Positions 1 through 8,944 of a DNA stretch of 38,103 bases are shown piece after piece (within the stretch, counting starts at the first letter, position 1; each line of letters begins with the position of its first letter). A program made the translations under genes and the position numbers. Source of the stretch: an uncultured Verrucomicrobiales bacterium (lineage in GTDB: Bacteria; Verrucomicrobiota; Verrucomicrobiia; Limisphaerales; Palsa-1400). A model generated the notes under the pieces. The model was given only the letters and a program-made list of their open reading frames with translations, ran no database searches and was not told the origin of the DNA. The stretch spans positions 1 to 38,103 of the forward strand of contig CAIYOY010000249.1 of the NCBI GenBank assembly GCA_903927905.1, given 5' to 3'.

Positions 1-1178
1 AAACACATTGCCATGCGATGATCATTATAAGTCTCGATCTCCGCTCCATGCAACACTTTGGGCGCAGGATAAACCGTCAGGCTTTCGTCTTCTTCCACGA
101 TTTTGACGCCGCACTTGGTCAATTCCGTGCGCAAGGCCACGACCCGCTCGCATTCCTGCACCCGCAACCGTTCCAGTTGGGTAAATCGTTTGGGCTGGGC
201 GGCAAAAGCCGCCATCACAACGGCCGTCATGATGCTGTCCCCCAGTTGATCGCGCCGGGAAATTTCATCCGGCAAGGGCAGAAAATCAGGAAAGGCGGCA
301 TCAATCTGCCAGTTGGATTTCGGGTAAGCGGCCACTCCCACCAACGTCAGCCGATTGTAAAGTTCCGACAAGGCATGCGCCCGGCTCCCCGCCGCGCTCC
401 GGCGGGATTCCAGACGCTCGCGATATTGCAGGCGAATCAACCAATTGGCCGCGACAAAATAACTGGCGCTCGAAGCATCGGCCTCGATTTGAAATCTTCC
501 ACTGCGAGCGGGAAACGCTTCGATCAATTTCTGCGTCATGACCACATAGGGCGATTCCTCCGATTCTTCGCCCGTGACCGTGACTTTCCATTGGCCGACT
601 TTGGCGCAAAGCATGAGGGCCGAGGCAAATTGGGAGCTTTCCCCGATTTCCACCGAGCAAGCGGCTTCGCGCGGGCCGATGCCATGAATGATCGCCGGCA
701 ACCGGTCATTGGGTGAATCAACGCGATAACCCAGTTCGCGCAAGGCTTTGAATAGTGCGGCCTGCGGACGTTCGTGCATCCGGGGAACACCGCTCAAACG
801 ATAAACTCCCTGGCCCAAGCAAACCAAAGCCGAGAGGAACCGCGCCGCCGTGCCAGCATTTCCGACGGAAAGTTCCAATGGTTTTTCCACTGTGCCACTG
901 AGCGGGATTTTTCCGCCCTGCCCGATGACGATGATGTTGCGATTGCAAAATTCTTTCGGGTCCGCCTCCACTTTCAGGTTGAAACCCAATTGCTTTAGCG
1001 CGGCCACCATCACCTGAGTGTCTTCGCTCCAAAGCGCGCCGCGCAAAATAATTTCCCCTTCAGCCAGTGCGGCCAGCAGCAAGGCGCGATTGGTGATGCT
1101 TTTGGACCCGGGCACGGTGATCTCACCCTGAACCGGTTCGGTCAGCGAAACTATTTCTATAAGATCTGGAAGTGGCAT
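1..1178 (-). CDS. aroA: 3-phosphoshikimate 1-carboxyvinyltransferase (EPSP synthase), C-terminus cut by window edge
   Basis: EPSP synthase transfers the enolpyruvyl group of PEP to shikimate-3-phosphate, the sixth step of the shikimate pathway, in the cytoplasm. Read on the minus strand from the ATG at 1178, the frame stays open to the left edge (about 392 codons; the family is about 430-450). Family motifs appear in order: PGSKSITNRALLLAALA near residue 23, GNAGTAARFL, DASSASYFVAANW, LRVQECERVVALRTEL and, at the edge, ETYNDHRMAM. The PGSKS lysine and the NDHRMAM stretch bind substrate in the family. The start lies 7 bases after the tyrA stop, so tyrA-aroA is probably one operon for aromatic amino acid synthesis. 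Only the last few dozen residues are missing; no frameshift was seen. Confidence 0.96.
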   Translation of the reverse strand, partial: MPLPDLIEIVSLTEPVQGEITVPGSKSITNRALLLAALAEGEIILRGALWSEDTQVMVAALKQLGFNLKVEADPKEFCNRNIIVIGQGGKIPLSGTVEKPLELSVGNAGTAARFLSALVCLGQGVYRLSGVPRMHERPQAALFKALRELGYRVDSPNDRLPAIIHGIGPREAACSVEIGESSQFASALMLCAKVGQWKVTVTGEESEESPYVVMTQKLIEAFPARSGRFQIEADASSASYFVAANWLIRLQYRERLESRRSAAGSRAHALSELYNRLTLVGVAAYPKSNWQIDAAFPDFLPLPDEISRRDQLGDSIMTAVVMAAFAAQPKRFTQLERLRVQECERVVALRTELTKCGVKIVEEDESLTVYPAPKVLHGAEIETYNDHRMAMC

Positions 1179-1185
1179 GTCCGAT

Positions 1186-2070
1186 TTATTCCGTGGAAGC
1201 GCCGCTGGAGTCCTGGCTCCATTGTTCGCGGCGCTGTTTGGCTTTGCTGAAGAATTCCTCGATCATTTTGGCGTCACCCCGTTCCAGCGCGAGTTGAAAT
1301 TCCTGCATATCTTCAATGAACACACCGAGGACACGCGCCAAATTCTTTTGATTGGCCATGGCGATGTCCCGCCAAACCTCGGGCGATCCGGCGGCGATCC
1401 GGGTGCTGTCGCGAAAACCGGTCGCGCAAACCATGGCCTGTTCCTTCGGGTGGGCCGGGCTTAAAACATAATTGGCCAGTTCCGCCGCCACCACATGCGG
1501 CAAATGGCTGGAACGGCTGACCAGATCATCGTGCAACTCCGGCGTCATCCGCACCGGCACCCCGCCCAGGTCCTTCCAAAAATTTTGCACGGCGGAAAAT
1601 CCGCTGGCCGAAGAATGCGCCGTCGGTGTAATCAAACATATAGCGCTGTTGAACAAATCCGCCTTGGCGGCGTTCATCCCGCGCTTCTCGGACCCGGCCA
1701 TCGGATGGCTGCCGATAAATTCACATTTCCATTTCAAAGCCAGCGGTTCCAGCTCCTGCACGATGCTCCCTTTCACGCTGCCGACATCCGTGATGATCGC
1801 TCCGGGCTTCAAATGCGGCCCCATTAACTCCATCACTTGCCGCATTTGCGCGAGCGGGGTGCATATCACAATGAAATCCGCGCCTTCCACTGCTTGCGCG
1901 ATGCTTTGCGTGGCAAAATCCGCCGTGCTGAATTGTTTACATTCCGCCACGCCCTCGGCCCGCCGGACGTAGGCATGGACTTTCCCAGCCATCTTGCGTT
2001 GCTTGATGGCCAAACCCAACGACCCGCCCAACAGTCCGACGCCGATTATACTGATTCTGTCCCAAGGCAT
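1186..2070 (-). CDS. tyrA: prephenate dehydrogenase
   Basis: NAD(P)-dependent oxidative decarboxylation of prephenate to 4-hydroxyphenylpyruvate, the tyrosine branch. The protein has 294 residues, the usual length of a monofunctional TyrA without a chorismate mutase or ACT domain. A Rossmann dinucleotide motif, GVGLLGGS, lies at residues 10-17, DVGSVKG near 95-101, and SHPMAGSE at 121-128, where the His is the catalytic residue of the family. SHLPH follows in the helical C-terminal domain. It sits 7 bases upstream of aroA. The 186-base gap upstream is filled mostly by interspersed repeats, and no clear Shine-Dalgarno sequence was seen. Cyclohexadienyl (arogenate) specificity cannot be excluded from sequence alone. 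Confidence 0.95.
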   Translation of the reverse strand: MPWDRISIIGVGLLGGSLGLAIKQRKMAGKVHAYVRRAEGVAECKQFSTADFATQSIAQAVEGADFIVICTPLAQMRQVMELMGPHLKPGAIITDVGSVKGSIVQELEPLALKWKCEFIGSHPMAGSEKRGMNAAKADLFNSAICLITPTAHSSASGFSAVQNFWKDLGGVPVRMTPELHDDLVSRSSHLPHVVAAELANYVLSPAHPKEQAMVCATGFRDSTRIAAGSPEVWRDIAMANQKNLARVLGVFIEDMQEFQLALERGDAKMIEEFFSKAKQRREQWSQDSSGASTE

Positions 2071-2133
2071 TGCAGTGGATTAAAAGGGAAACCGGACGCG
2101 GGCAAAAGCCAAATATGCAGGGTTGAAGCCGCT

Positions 2134-2240
2134 AATTTTTCTGTGAATCCACGAATTTCACTAATTTCCACGAATTTTCCGAGGTGATAACCGCGCACGA
2201 AGCGTCTTGGACTCCGGCCAGTTGCTCTGCCGCTTTTCGA
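2134..2240. repeat. composite interspersed repeat upstream of tyrA
   Basis: Two repeat-like modules lie side by side. At 2134-2180 a CACGAATT(T)-type motif recurs every ~17 bases (ACGAATTTCACTAATTTC then ACGAATTTTCC). At 2192-2240 (minus strand) there is an AAGCGGCAGAGC...GGAGTCCAAGACGCTTCGTGCG module. From memory both resemble short repeats scattered through Verrucomicrobia and Planctomycetes genomes; that recollection needs a genome-wide check. They fill most of the tyrA upstream gap, so the tyrA promoter must lie in or beyond them. Confidence 0.5.
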
Positions 2241-2256
2241 TTGCATCTGCTTATAA

Positions 2257-4281
2257 TCACACTCCCGCTCTGTTCCGAATGATGGCCAGCCATTGCTCCA
2301 CGCCCGTCTTCAATTCTTTCCGGTCGTCCGGTGACAGGCCTTTCGGATCAAAACGCAGACGACGATGCAGGGCAAAAATTTGATTGATTCGGTCGGATGG
2401 ATCAACGACCAAGCGTTGCTGCCACTCCCGCAAGGGCTCATCGGCGCGACGTTGGAGTTCGGCGGCAAGGTGGCGATTGATCAGGTAGAGTTCGGAGTCA
2501 AGTCCGGGCCAGATCGGTTCTTTTTCCGTAGGAGAGGAATCGCGGCCCTGGCGACGGCGTTTGCCGCTGAGGATGCGCCAGAGCATGTAGAGGATCAAAG
2601 GAATGAGAAACCACGGGATGTATTTGGTGAATTCCGTCTTGCCCCAGCGCCACTTGGAAAATTGAAACCAAAGGTTGGAGCCGAAATCGGAAATGCCTTC
2701 CAGGGCCGAGGCGCGGGATTCTTCGATGAATTCGCGCGACGGCGGGGTGGGATCAAATTCCTCCCAGCGCTTTTTGTCATCAAGATAAACCATGACCCAC
2801 GCATGACCGTGGCGTTCGCGCACATACCAAGTGTTGCCATGACGGCCGGATTCCGGCACGGCATAGCCAACGGCATAACGGGCCGGAACACAGGCCCGGC
2901 GCAAAAGCAGCGTGGCCGCCGTGGCAAAGTGTTCGCAGTGGCCGGAATGGGTTTCGGTCAGGAATTGGACGATGGGCGACTGCCCCCTTGGGCTGGGCTT
3001 GCTGTCCAGTGAGTATTGAAAATTTTGTTGAAAGTAAGCGGCAATGGCCTTGAGTTTGTCGGGCATGGATTTGGAGCTAAGATCAAGTTCGGTGATAATT
3101 TTGTCGAGCGTGGCGCGGTCGCGGATGGGGACAAGATCGGGGTCGCGGTCGGAATCAGTGGGCGGGCTGTCGAGAAACATTTCAGGGTTATAGCGGACCA
3201 AGTAATTGACAAAGCCCGGACCGCCGTCCGCCTGTGCCACACCCAGGCGGTTGGTTTCCAAGAGGGCGGGAAAGTCGCGCAATTCAGTCACGCCGGATGG
3301 AATCGCCAGGACGCCTTTGCCGTTGGTGAGATAACCGGCGATGCGGACGGCGGACTTGGGTTTGACGCCGGGTCGGACTAAAGCGACGTCATTTGTATCA
3401 ACAAAAACACGGTCAAACTGGGCGTCCCCGGCCTGCCAGACGCCTCGGCGATAGGATTCGAAAGTGGCTTCGCGCAACAGGGCCGGCGGCTGTTCACCTG
3501 GTTCGACCTGGACCCGCAAAACAATTTTCCCGGTCAAATGCATGCGCCCGCCCTGACCGATGGCCGTGCGGACTTCACGATAATTGACCTGATGTCGTCT
3601 GGATGCGTTGGCCAGCCAATTGCCGATGGCCACTTCAAGGCTCGCCTGACCGGCGTGCATGAATCGCTGGGCAAAATATCCGCCGGTCACGGCCAGACCC
3701 ACGAGCAGGAACCAAAACGGCAGGGGGAGTCGGCGCGACCGAACGGCGCCGAGCGCGAGGACGATCAGGGCCGAGAGGCCGACAAAAAACCAAGGAAGTT
3801 CACCGTTGACCGCACTGGCTCCCAGCAGACAAAAGGCAAAGTAAATCCAGGAAATGTTGAAGGAGGTTTTGGCCAGCGGATGATCCGGGCGGCGGCGCAT
3901 GACCCAGGAAAAAACGCTCAGCTCCATTTTATCACGACTGCCGTAGCGTTGGGCCAGAATGATCGGCAGAAAGAAAAAGGGCATGGATTGGATCCATTTG
4001 AAGAAAAATTGCAGCTGGCTTTCGGAGTTGTAGAGGATCACCGCCACGGCAATGCCGATGATGACGCAGAGATCGAAAACGCGATTCAGGTCGGCGTTGG
4101 AAAATTCCCAGCGGGCTCGGATATATTGCGGAGCCTCAAGCAGCAACGCCATGGGCAAGGCCCAGATCATCAGGTCGGTTTGCCAGCCCCAGAAGACGAG
4201 AGCTGCGCCAATCAAAAAGGGCGGGGGCCGCAATTGCCAGTTGTGGGTCGTTTGCTTGGTCTTGGCGAACAAGGTGATCAT
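2257..4281 (-). CDS. membrane-bound transglutaminase-like protein (TgpA/DUF3488 type)
   Basis: A 674-residue inner-membrane protein. The first ~205 residues hold about six to seven hydrophobic segments, followed by an extracytoplasmic stretch and a transglutaminase-like core. Its presumed triad is visible as Cys449 (HSGHCEHFATAATLLLRR), His493 (RHGHAWVMVYL) and Asp510 (EEFDPTPP). A further membrane segment, PWFLIPLILYMLW, follows, then a basic, charged cytoplasmic tail like those after the core in TgpA-type proteins. The start ATG overlaps the stop of the DUF58 gene by 4 bases, and the MoxR gene lies upstream, the usual MoxR-DUF58-transglutaminase arrangement. Known relatives are essential or envelope-associated, but their substrates are unclear; a role in cell-envelope assembly is inference. 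Confidence 0.9.
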   Translation of the reverse strand: MITLFAKTKQTTHNWQLRPPPFLIGAALVFWGWQTDLMIWALPMALLLEAPQYIRARWEFSNADLNRVFDLCVIIGIAVAVILYNSESQLQFFFKWIQSMPFFFLPIILAQRYGSRDKMELSVFSWVMRRRPDHPLAKTSFNISWIYFAFCLLGASAVNGELPWFFVGLSALIVLALGAVRSRRLPLPFWFLLVGLAVTGGYFAQRFMHAGQASLEVAIGNWLANASRRHQVNYREVRTAIGQGGRMHLTGKIVLRVQVEPGEQPPALLREATFESYRRGVWQAGDAQFDRVFVDTNDVALVRPGVKPKSAVRIAGYLTNGKGVLAIPSGVTELRDFPALLETNRLGVAQADGGPGFVNYLVRYNPEMFLDSPPTDSDRDPDLVPIRDRATLDKIITELDLSSKSMPDKLKAIAAYFQQNFQYSLDSKPSPRGQSPIVQFLTETHSGHCEHFATAATLLLRRACVPARYAVGYAVPESGRHGNTWYVRERHGHAWVMVYLDDKKRWEEFDPTPPSREFIEESRASALEGISDFGSNLWFQFSKWRWGKTEFTKYIPWFLIPLILYMLWRILSGKRRRQGRDSSPTEKEPIWPGLDSELYLINRHLAAELQRRADEPLREWQQRLVVDPSDRINQIFALHRRLRFDPKGLSPDDRKELKTGVEQWLAIIRNRAGV

Positions 4282-5624
4282 AACGCCGCCAGGGTTTCTC
4301 CAATTTTACCGACGGTTAATTGGTGGAAATGATCCGGTTGATCGGCCATGACTCCGGGCGAAAGAGACTGGCCATTATCGGTGACGACGAAGACGATGAG
4401 CGGCACGCCACGGGCGCGAAGCATTTTGACAAATTTTTGGCGGGACTCGGTCCATTCTACAAAAACACAGATGCAGCCGCTCAGATCGTTGGCATGGCCG
4501 AGGACGAGATGCTCGAGGGCGAGGAATTCTTTTTCGCGGCAGGGTTGGACGGAGGCGAGGATTTCCAGCATTTGTTCGGTGTGGGAGAGGCCGCGGCCCG
4601 AGGTGAAGCAATAGGCTTCCGGCCCGACGAACATGAGGTCGAGCAAGGAATCCTGACGCTGAATGGTGTAAGCCAGCGAGGCGGCAACAGAAACGGCTTC
4701 TTCAAAAATGTCCGCCTGAGCCGGCACGCTGAACGTGTCAAGCACCAGCGCGTGGCGGACGAAGAACTCTTCCTGAAATTCCTTCACGATGGGCCGTCCG
4801 GCTTTGGCGAAGCTTTTCCAGTGCATCCGGCGCATCGGATCGCCGGGGCGATATTCGCGCAACGAGGCGAATTCTTCCGATTCCCCTACCGACGAAGCCA
4901 TGGATACACCGCCTTGCTGATATTTCATGGTGCCGGGTAATTCGAACGGCGGGATGTGGTAACGCTTTGGCAGGATCAGAATATTTTGCGGGTGCGGGAT
5001 TTTCCGCAGCGATTGAAATAGGCCCAGAGGATCGGGACAGGCGATGGTGGTCCCGGTGAGGCGCAGAACACCGCGCCGAAGCGGCGTCAGACTGGCACGC
5101 AGGGTATGTTCGGAACCTGCGGCCAAGTCGGGCGCTGTTTTTTCTTCGAGGTGAGCGCGGGTGTTCTGCGCCAAAAGCCAGGTCCAACGGTAGTAGCCGA
5201 AAGTGCGGTCGAACCAATTGCGTTTTTCTTCGCCGTGTTCGCGCCGGGTGGAAAATTCTTCCAGGGTCGGCCGCGGGTCGGGACATTCTTCGGTGAATTT
5301 CAAGCCGCGTTGGGCGCGACGGGAATTGTTGCGCAAAATCATTTGATAGGAGAACGTTTCGCCAGCAGAACCGAAGCGGGGCAGGACGCGATCAATGCTG
5401 ATGCGCGGACGCTGCCAGGGCAGGGTCACGAGGCTGATGAAAATGATCGCGCCGAGGAGGGCGAAGGTCTGATAGCCGAGGGATTGGTTGGTGTCCGCGC
5501 CGACCGAAGCCATGCAGACGCCGCCCGCCAAAACCAGCCAACCGGTGAAAGTGATGCGCCGGGTGAAAATATATTTCACCCCGGAGAACGACCGATAATT
5601 GCGATAGAGATAGCGCTTAAACAT
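4278..5624 (-). CDS. DUF58 domain-containing membrane protein
   Basis: About 448 residues from the ATG at 5624. Two membrane segments lie near residues 25-43 and 50-70, then a long domain ending in the DUF58 signature GDPMRRMHWKSFAKAG at about residues 261-276, followed by a von Willebrand A-like region (HALVLDTFSV). DUF58 proteins are almost always encoded next to MoxR ATPases, as here, and are thought to be MoxR partners at the membrane; the exact role is unknown. The start at 5624 was preferred over an in-frame one at 5669 because the extra 15 residues are encoded by interspersed repeat sequence (5636-5735) and are not membrane-like. GAAGG lies a few bases before 5624. The stop overlaps the next start as ATGA. 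Confidence 0.9.
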   Translation of the reverse strand: MFKRYLYRNYRSFSGVKYIFTRRITFTGWLVLAGGVCMASVGADTNQSLGYQTFALLGAIIFISLVTLPWQRPRISIDRVLPRFGSAGETFSYQMILRNNSRRAQRGLKFTEECPDPRPTLEEFSTRREHGEEKRNWFDRTFGYYRWTWLLAQNTRAHLEEKTAPDLAAGSEHTLRASLTPLRRGVLRLTGTTIACPDPLGLFQSLRKIPHPQNILILPKRYHIPPFELPGTMKYQQGGVSMASSVGESEEFASLREYRPGDPMRRMHWKSFAKAGRPIVKEFQEEFFVRHALVLDTFSVPAQADIFEEAVSVAASLAYTIQRQDSLLDLMFVGPEAYCFTSGRGLSHTEQMLEILASVQPCREKEFLALEHLVLGHANDLSGCICVFVEWTESRQKFVKMLRARGVPLIVFVVTDNGQSLSPGVMADQPDHFHQLTVGKIGETLAAL

Positions 5625-5635
5625 ACGCCTTCTTA

Positions 5636-5735
5636 AAATCCGAAACCCGAAATCCGAAACAAATTCCAATTACAGAAATTTCAAATATTCAAACATTTGA
5701 GTTTGTTTCGAATTTCGCGCTTCGTGCTTCGAATT
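5636..5735. repeat. interspersed repeat between moxR and the DUF58 gene
   Basis: The 100 bases hold multiple degenerate copies of a (G)GATTTCG / GAATTTCG unit. Minus strand examples are TTTCGGATTTCGGGTTTCGG and ATTCGAAGCACGAAGCGCG, with an internal AAATGTTTGAATATTTGAAA stretch. From memory this resembles a repeat scattered through many Planctomycetes and Verrucomicrobia genomes. It sits inside what should be one operon and extends an open frame (FGFRILRRR) into the DUF58 gene. Confidence 0.55.
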
Positions 5736-6806
5736 TCAGCCTGGCACCGGCACTTGCTTCAAAATTTCCTCCACCACCCCGCGCGCCGTGGCCCCGGAAA
5801 ATTTCGCCTGCGGTTCCAGCACCAGACGATGAGCCAGCGTGGCCACGACGATTTCATGGATGTGCTCGGGATGGACGAATTCGTGGTGGTCAAACAAGGC
5901 CAGCGCCTGGGCGGTTTTCATCAGCGCAATGGAACCGCGCGGACTGGCCCCGAGCAAAACGCCGGGAGCAGTGCGCGTGGCGGTGACGAGTTTGACCACG
6001 TAATGTTTTAATTCTTCGCTCACACGGATGTTTTGCACCGCTTCGCGCAGACGCAAGACATCGTGCATATTGACACAGGGCGTGACGCTTTCCACCGGAT
6101 GCTTTTTCTGCTGCGCGGTCAGGACGGCGACCTCGTGTTCCAAAGTGACGTAGCCAAGATCGAATTGCATGGCGAACCGGTCCATCTGCGCTTCCGGCAA
6201 CGGATAGGTGCCGCGAAATTCAATCGGGTTTTGCGTGGCGATAACGAAGAAAAGGCTGGGCAACTCGCGGCGTTCGCCTTCCACGCTGACCTGGGCTTCA
6301 CCCATCGCTTCGAGCAAGGCGGATTGCGTGCGGGGCGAAGCGCGGTTGATTTCATCGGCCAGCAGGACGTTGGTGAAAATCGGCCCGCGATGAAACGAGA
6401 AACTTTGATCGCGCTGATTGAAGACGGAAACGCCGAGGATGTCAGAAGGAAGCAAATCAGGCGTGAATTGCACGCGTTTGAAGTCGGCATCAATCGAGCG
6501 GGCGAGGACTTTGGCCAGGGTGGTTTTGCCGGTGCCGGGAAAATCTTCGAGCAGCACATGCCCCCCGCTGGCGAGGGCGGCGATAAGGAGACGAGTAGAG
6601 GCCTTTTGGCCGCGCATCACGGACTCGATGCTGGCCGAGAGCCGCTGGTACACCTCGTAAGGCGACGGATTTTCAGGTTGCATGACCCCGTTGTTTACCA
6701 TTGCCGGCGAGGCAAGGCGAGAGTCGTTTATGGTCGGCAGATGCGGCAGCAGATCGAGCGTGTTCTCCGGGTTCATTTGGTCCTCCAGTTTTAAGGTTTT
6801 GGTCAT
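5736..6806 (-). CDS. MoxR-family AAA+ ATPase
   Basis: About 356 residues from the ATG at 6806, chosen because AAGGA stands about 7 bases upstream; the longer frame to 6917 overlaps the preceding gene and has no support. A poorly conserved N-terminus of ~50 residues precedes the MoxR core: Walker A DFPGTGKTTLAK, the family stretch FKRVQFTPDLLPSDILG, Walker B LLADEINRASPRTQSALLEAM, sensor 1 VIATQNP, and a C-terminal lid with ASPRGSIALMKTAQALAL. MoxR ATPases act as chaperone-like assembly factors for envelope or cofactor-containing complexes, usually with DUF58 partners; here the DUF58 and transglutaminase genes follow directly. The client protein is unknown. Confidence 0.95.
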   Translation of the reverse strand: MTKTLKLEDQMNPENTLDLLPHLPTINDSRLASPAMVNNGVMQPENPSPYEVYQRLSASIESVMRGQKASTRLLIAALASGGHVLLEDFPGTGKTTLAKVLARSIDADFKRVQFTPDLLPSDILGVSVFNQRDQSFSFHRGPIFTNVLLADEINRASPRTQSALLEAMGEAQVSVEGERRELPSLFFVIATQNPIEFRGTYPLPEAQMDRFAMQFDLGYVTLEHEVAVLTAQQKKHPVESVTPCVNMHDVLRLREAVQNIRVSEELKHYVVKLVTATRTAPGVLLGASPRGSIALMKTAQALALFDHHEFVHPEHIHEIVVATLAHRLVLEPQAKFSGATARGVVEEILKQVPVPG

Positions 6807-6864
6807 CGCTGATTCCTTGATTTGTTTGATAGCATAACTCTTGCCACCTGTTTGAAATTTTAAA

Positions 6865-7191
6865 TCAGGGCAAAACATGGTTCGTGACTGTGCAAGTCGG
6901 GGCCTGCCAAACAGCATTGAGGGAATATTTTCCTCCTAATGGGCAGGAGGAAAATTTTTGGATATTCCGCCCCATGTAAGGAAGGATTTCTTTTTCTGAA
7001 GGCACCGAGTTTGTCGGTTTTTTATTTTCCAAAGCCCATAGCTGCTTTGCTCCGTCGATGTACCGTAAATTATTGATGCAAACGTCCTTTGGTATGGCCT
7101 TCCTCGCTTGAGCGTGTAGAAGCCGATCCATCACGAAAAGGAGGGCGATAATCAAAAGTAAAATGGAAATCGCAAAGGTTAATTTTTTCAT
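6865..7191 (-). CDS. small prepilin-like membrane-anchored protein
   Basis: A 108-residue protein with an N-terminal hydrophobic anchor (ISILLLIIALLFVMDRLL, residues 9-26) and a globular tail. The tail reads CINNLRYIDGAKQLWALENK, then PYMGR, CPLGGKYSLNAV and APTCTVTNHVLP. This pattern, with paired Cys and terminal HVLP, is familiar from prepilin-like proteins of Verrucomicrobia. The canonical cleavage motif GFTLIE is absent, so it may stay uncleaved and anchored (inference). It lies 16 bases after the large membrane protein gene and about 58 bases before moxR, probably co-transcribed. No Shine-Dalgarno sequence was seen before the ATG at 7191. Confidence 0.75.
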   Translation of the reverse strand: MKKLTFAISILLLIIALLFVMDRLLHAQARKAIPKDVCINNLRYIDGAKQLWALENKKPTNSVPSEKEILPYMGRNIQKFSSCPLGGKYSLNAVWQAPTCTVTNHVLP

Positions 7192-7207
7192 ATCATTGCG
7201 CGTTTAT

Positions 7208-8920
7208 TCATATGGCGACTTCTGGTTGTTTAACCGCGACTTTGGATAAAGGTTGCACTTGATGCCAGCGTAATCGCATCAAAGCGGCGACCGTTCCTGC
7301 GCCGAATAACCCAAAACTGGCCAGCAAATAAAGAACCCCGGCGGGCGCGGAGATGAGAAGTTTCACGAGGCCTCCGATCGCCGGCAAAGCCATGACCGCG
7401 AGGGCCAAGTAAGGCACCGCTCGAGGCCCCCAAAATCCAAAGAAGAATCTCGCGGCGAAATAAACCACCAAGACGGACAGCCCAGCCAGGAAGGTCGCCA
7501 AAGCACCCGTGAGATGGTCGGACATCAGCCAGGTGGTTGAATGAAGCAGCCACGTGCATCCTACCAGCCAGCGAGCAGTGTTGACTCCCGGATGTTTCCG
7601 GTCTTCCCAACGTAAACTGTGCAATAAGAAAAAAACAAAGGCGGCTTGGCTGGAAAAATGGAAAACCGTTTCCGTGTAGGTCGGAATAAAAAGTCCGATC
7701 CACATGGGAATGGCCAGACCACTGAGCAACCCGTGCCTCGGATCACGCGAAAAGAGCGAGGACAACACCGTGTAAGTCAGCAGGCTGCCCCAAAAAATTC
7801 CCGGCAACGCCAACTCAAAGTGCAACAAGCGCAGCCATTCGCGTGGCAGCGAACAAATCACCAAGGCCACGGACGCCAGGCAGAGATGAAAACTGGTTTT
7901 GTCGCGACGCAAGGCGGCCAGTGTTCCGTAGGCGGCGACGTTCAATCCAGCCAGCGCGGCGAACATGCGCCAATTGTTGTCCCATCCGACGATGGCCAGC
8001 GCGATGGGCGGCGTGAACAATAAGAGACGTTCCAAATGCCCGGCAAAATAGCGCGGCAGAAAATCGAGATCATCACGCCGCTTCCACAACACCCACGCCG
8101 CCATCCAAACCGCCGGAGCCACCAGCGAAATCCGCCACGGGATATTATAGACATACCCGATGCAATAGATATGCGCGCCCGTTCCGCAGATCCACAGGCC
8201 CAGCGCCAGCAACGGAAAAAATCGGCGCGAATAAAAACCTTCCATCGGCCCGGAATTTTTTCGCGGCAGCACCAACGCCAAAACCACGGCCAACGGCATG
8301 GTGAGAAACCATTCCACCCGGTTCACCACCATGCCGCGGCCATCCCAGATCGGCCACGAAACCGCCTTGTGCAACCACCGCGTCGCCACCGGCAACCCCA
8401 GGTTCAAGCACAACAGAAACGCGCCGATCATCATGAGCCTGGCCGGCAGGTTTATTGAAGCGATATGCCGCTTCAACGCCCCGACCCTCACTCCCGCCAA
8501 CACACTGCCAGCCAGGCAAAGTTCAAAAGCAAACCGGTCATCCAGCAACAACGCCTGGCTGACCAAAATGAATGGGACAAAGAGAAACATGTTCTCCAAC
8601 CCGGCCAGCAGGGCGGAGTCGTACCAGATTTTCCGGCGCGCCAAAAAAATCGAGGTGCTGACCAGCAGGAGTTCGTAAAAGTGAAACGAGGAGACGTTGA
8701 AAAAGAGCTGGGACGCTTCTTCCTTGAAAACCGACTGATCCAGCGACAGGCAGCGCATGCTGTAAAGGAGCAACATGGCGCTGACGATGTAAAACGGGTT
8801 GCAAGCCAGCAACCGCCAAAGCCAGCGCAGGAAAATTCGGCGCGGGTGCGTGGGGGCGGACGGGACAGGGATGGCAGGCGGTTGAGGCGGAACCGAAGTG
8901 GAATCCAGATTGGTTGTCAT
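7208..8920 (-). CDS. large polytopic membrane protein of unknown function
   Basis: 570 residues. A Pro-rich cytoplasmic N-terminus of ~30 residues (PPQPPAIPVPSAPTHP) is followed by roughly 14 hydrophobic segments spread over the rest of the chain and a short polar C-terminus. I do not recognise a family and see no catalytic motif. The start ATG at 8920 has AAAGGA about 7 bases upstream. The upstream region holds the TATCA array at 8945-9019. The gene is followed closely by the small prepilin-like gene and then the moxR cluster, so it may be the first gene of that transcription unit. Base composition resembles the neighbouring housekeeping genes. Confidence 0.8.
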   Translation of the reverse strand: MTTNLDSTSVPPQPPAIPVPSAPTHPRRIFLRWLWRLLACNPFYIVSAMLLLYSMRCLSLDQSVFKEEASQLFFNVSSFHFYELLLVSTSIFLARRKIWYDSALLAGLENMFLFVPFILVSQALLLDDRFAFELCLAGSVLAGVRVGALKRHIASINLPARLMMIGAFLLCLNLGLPVATRWLHKAVSWPIWDGRGMVVNRVEWFLTMPLAVVLALVLPRKNSGPMEGFYSRRFFPLLALGLWICGTGAHIYCIGYVYNIPWRISLVAPAVWMAAWVLWKRRDDLDFLPRYFAGHLERLLLFTPPIALAIVGWDNNWRMFAALAGLNVAAYGTLAALRRDKTSFHLCLASVALVICSLPREWLRLLHFELALPGIFWGSLLTYTVLSSLFSRDPRHGLLSGLAIPMWIGLFIPTYTETVFHFSSQAAFVFFLLHSLRWEDRKHPGVNTARWLVGCTWLLHSTTWLMSDHLTGALATFLAGLSVLVVYFAARFFFGFWGPRAVPYLALAVMALPAIGGLVKLLISAPAGVLYLLASFGLFGAGTVAALMRLRWHQVQPLSKVAVKQPEVAI

Positions 8921-8944
8921 GGTTTAATCCTTTCGTTGTTTGAC

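Noticed and set aside
18-716. 232-codon plus-strand open frame
   Set aside because: Antisense to aroA, whose family motifs are unmistakable on the other strand; composition is typical of a shadow frame.
2046-2246. 66-codon minus-strand open frame upstream of tyrA
   Set aside because: It consists of interspersed repeat sequence, overlaps the tyrA start and has no protein-like character.
5625-5669. Upstream start of the DUF58 gene at 5669
   Set aside because: The extra 15 residues are repeat-encoded (DFGFRILRRR) and not part of the family N-terminus; 5624 is a better start.
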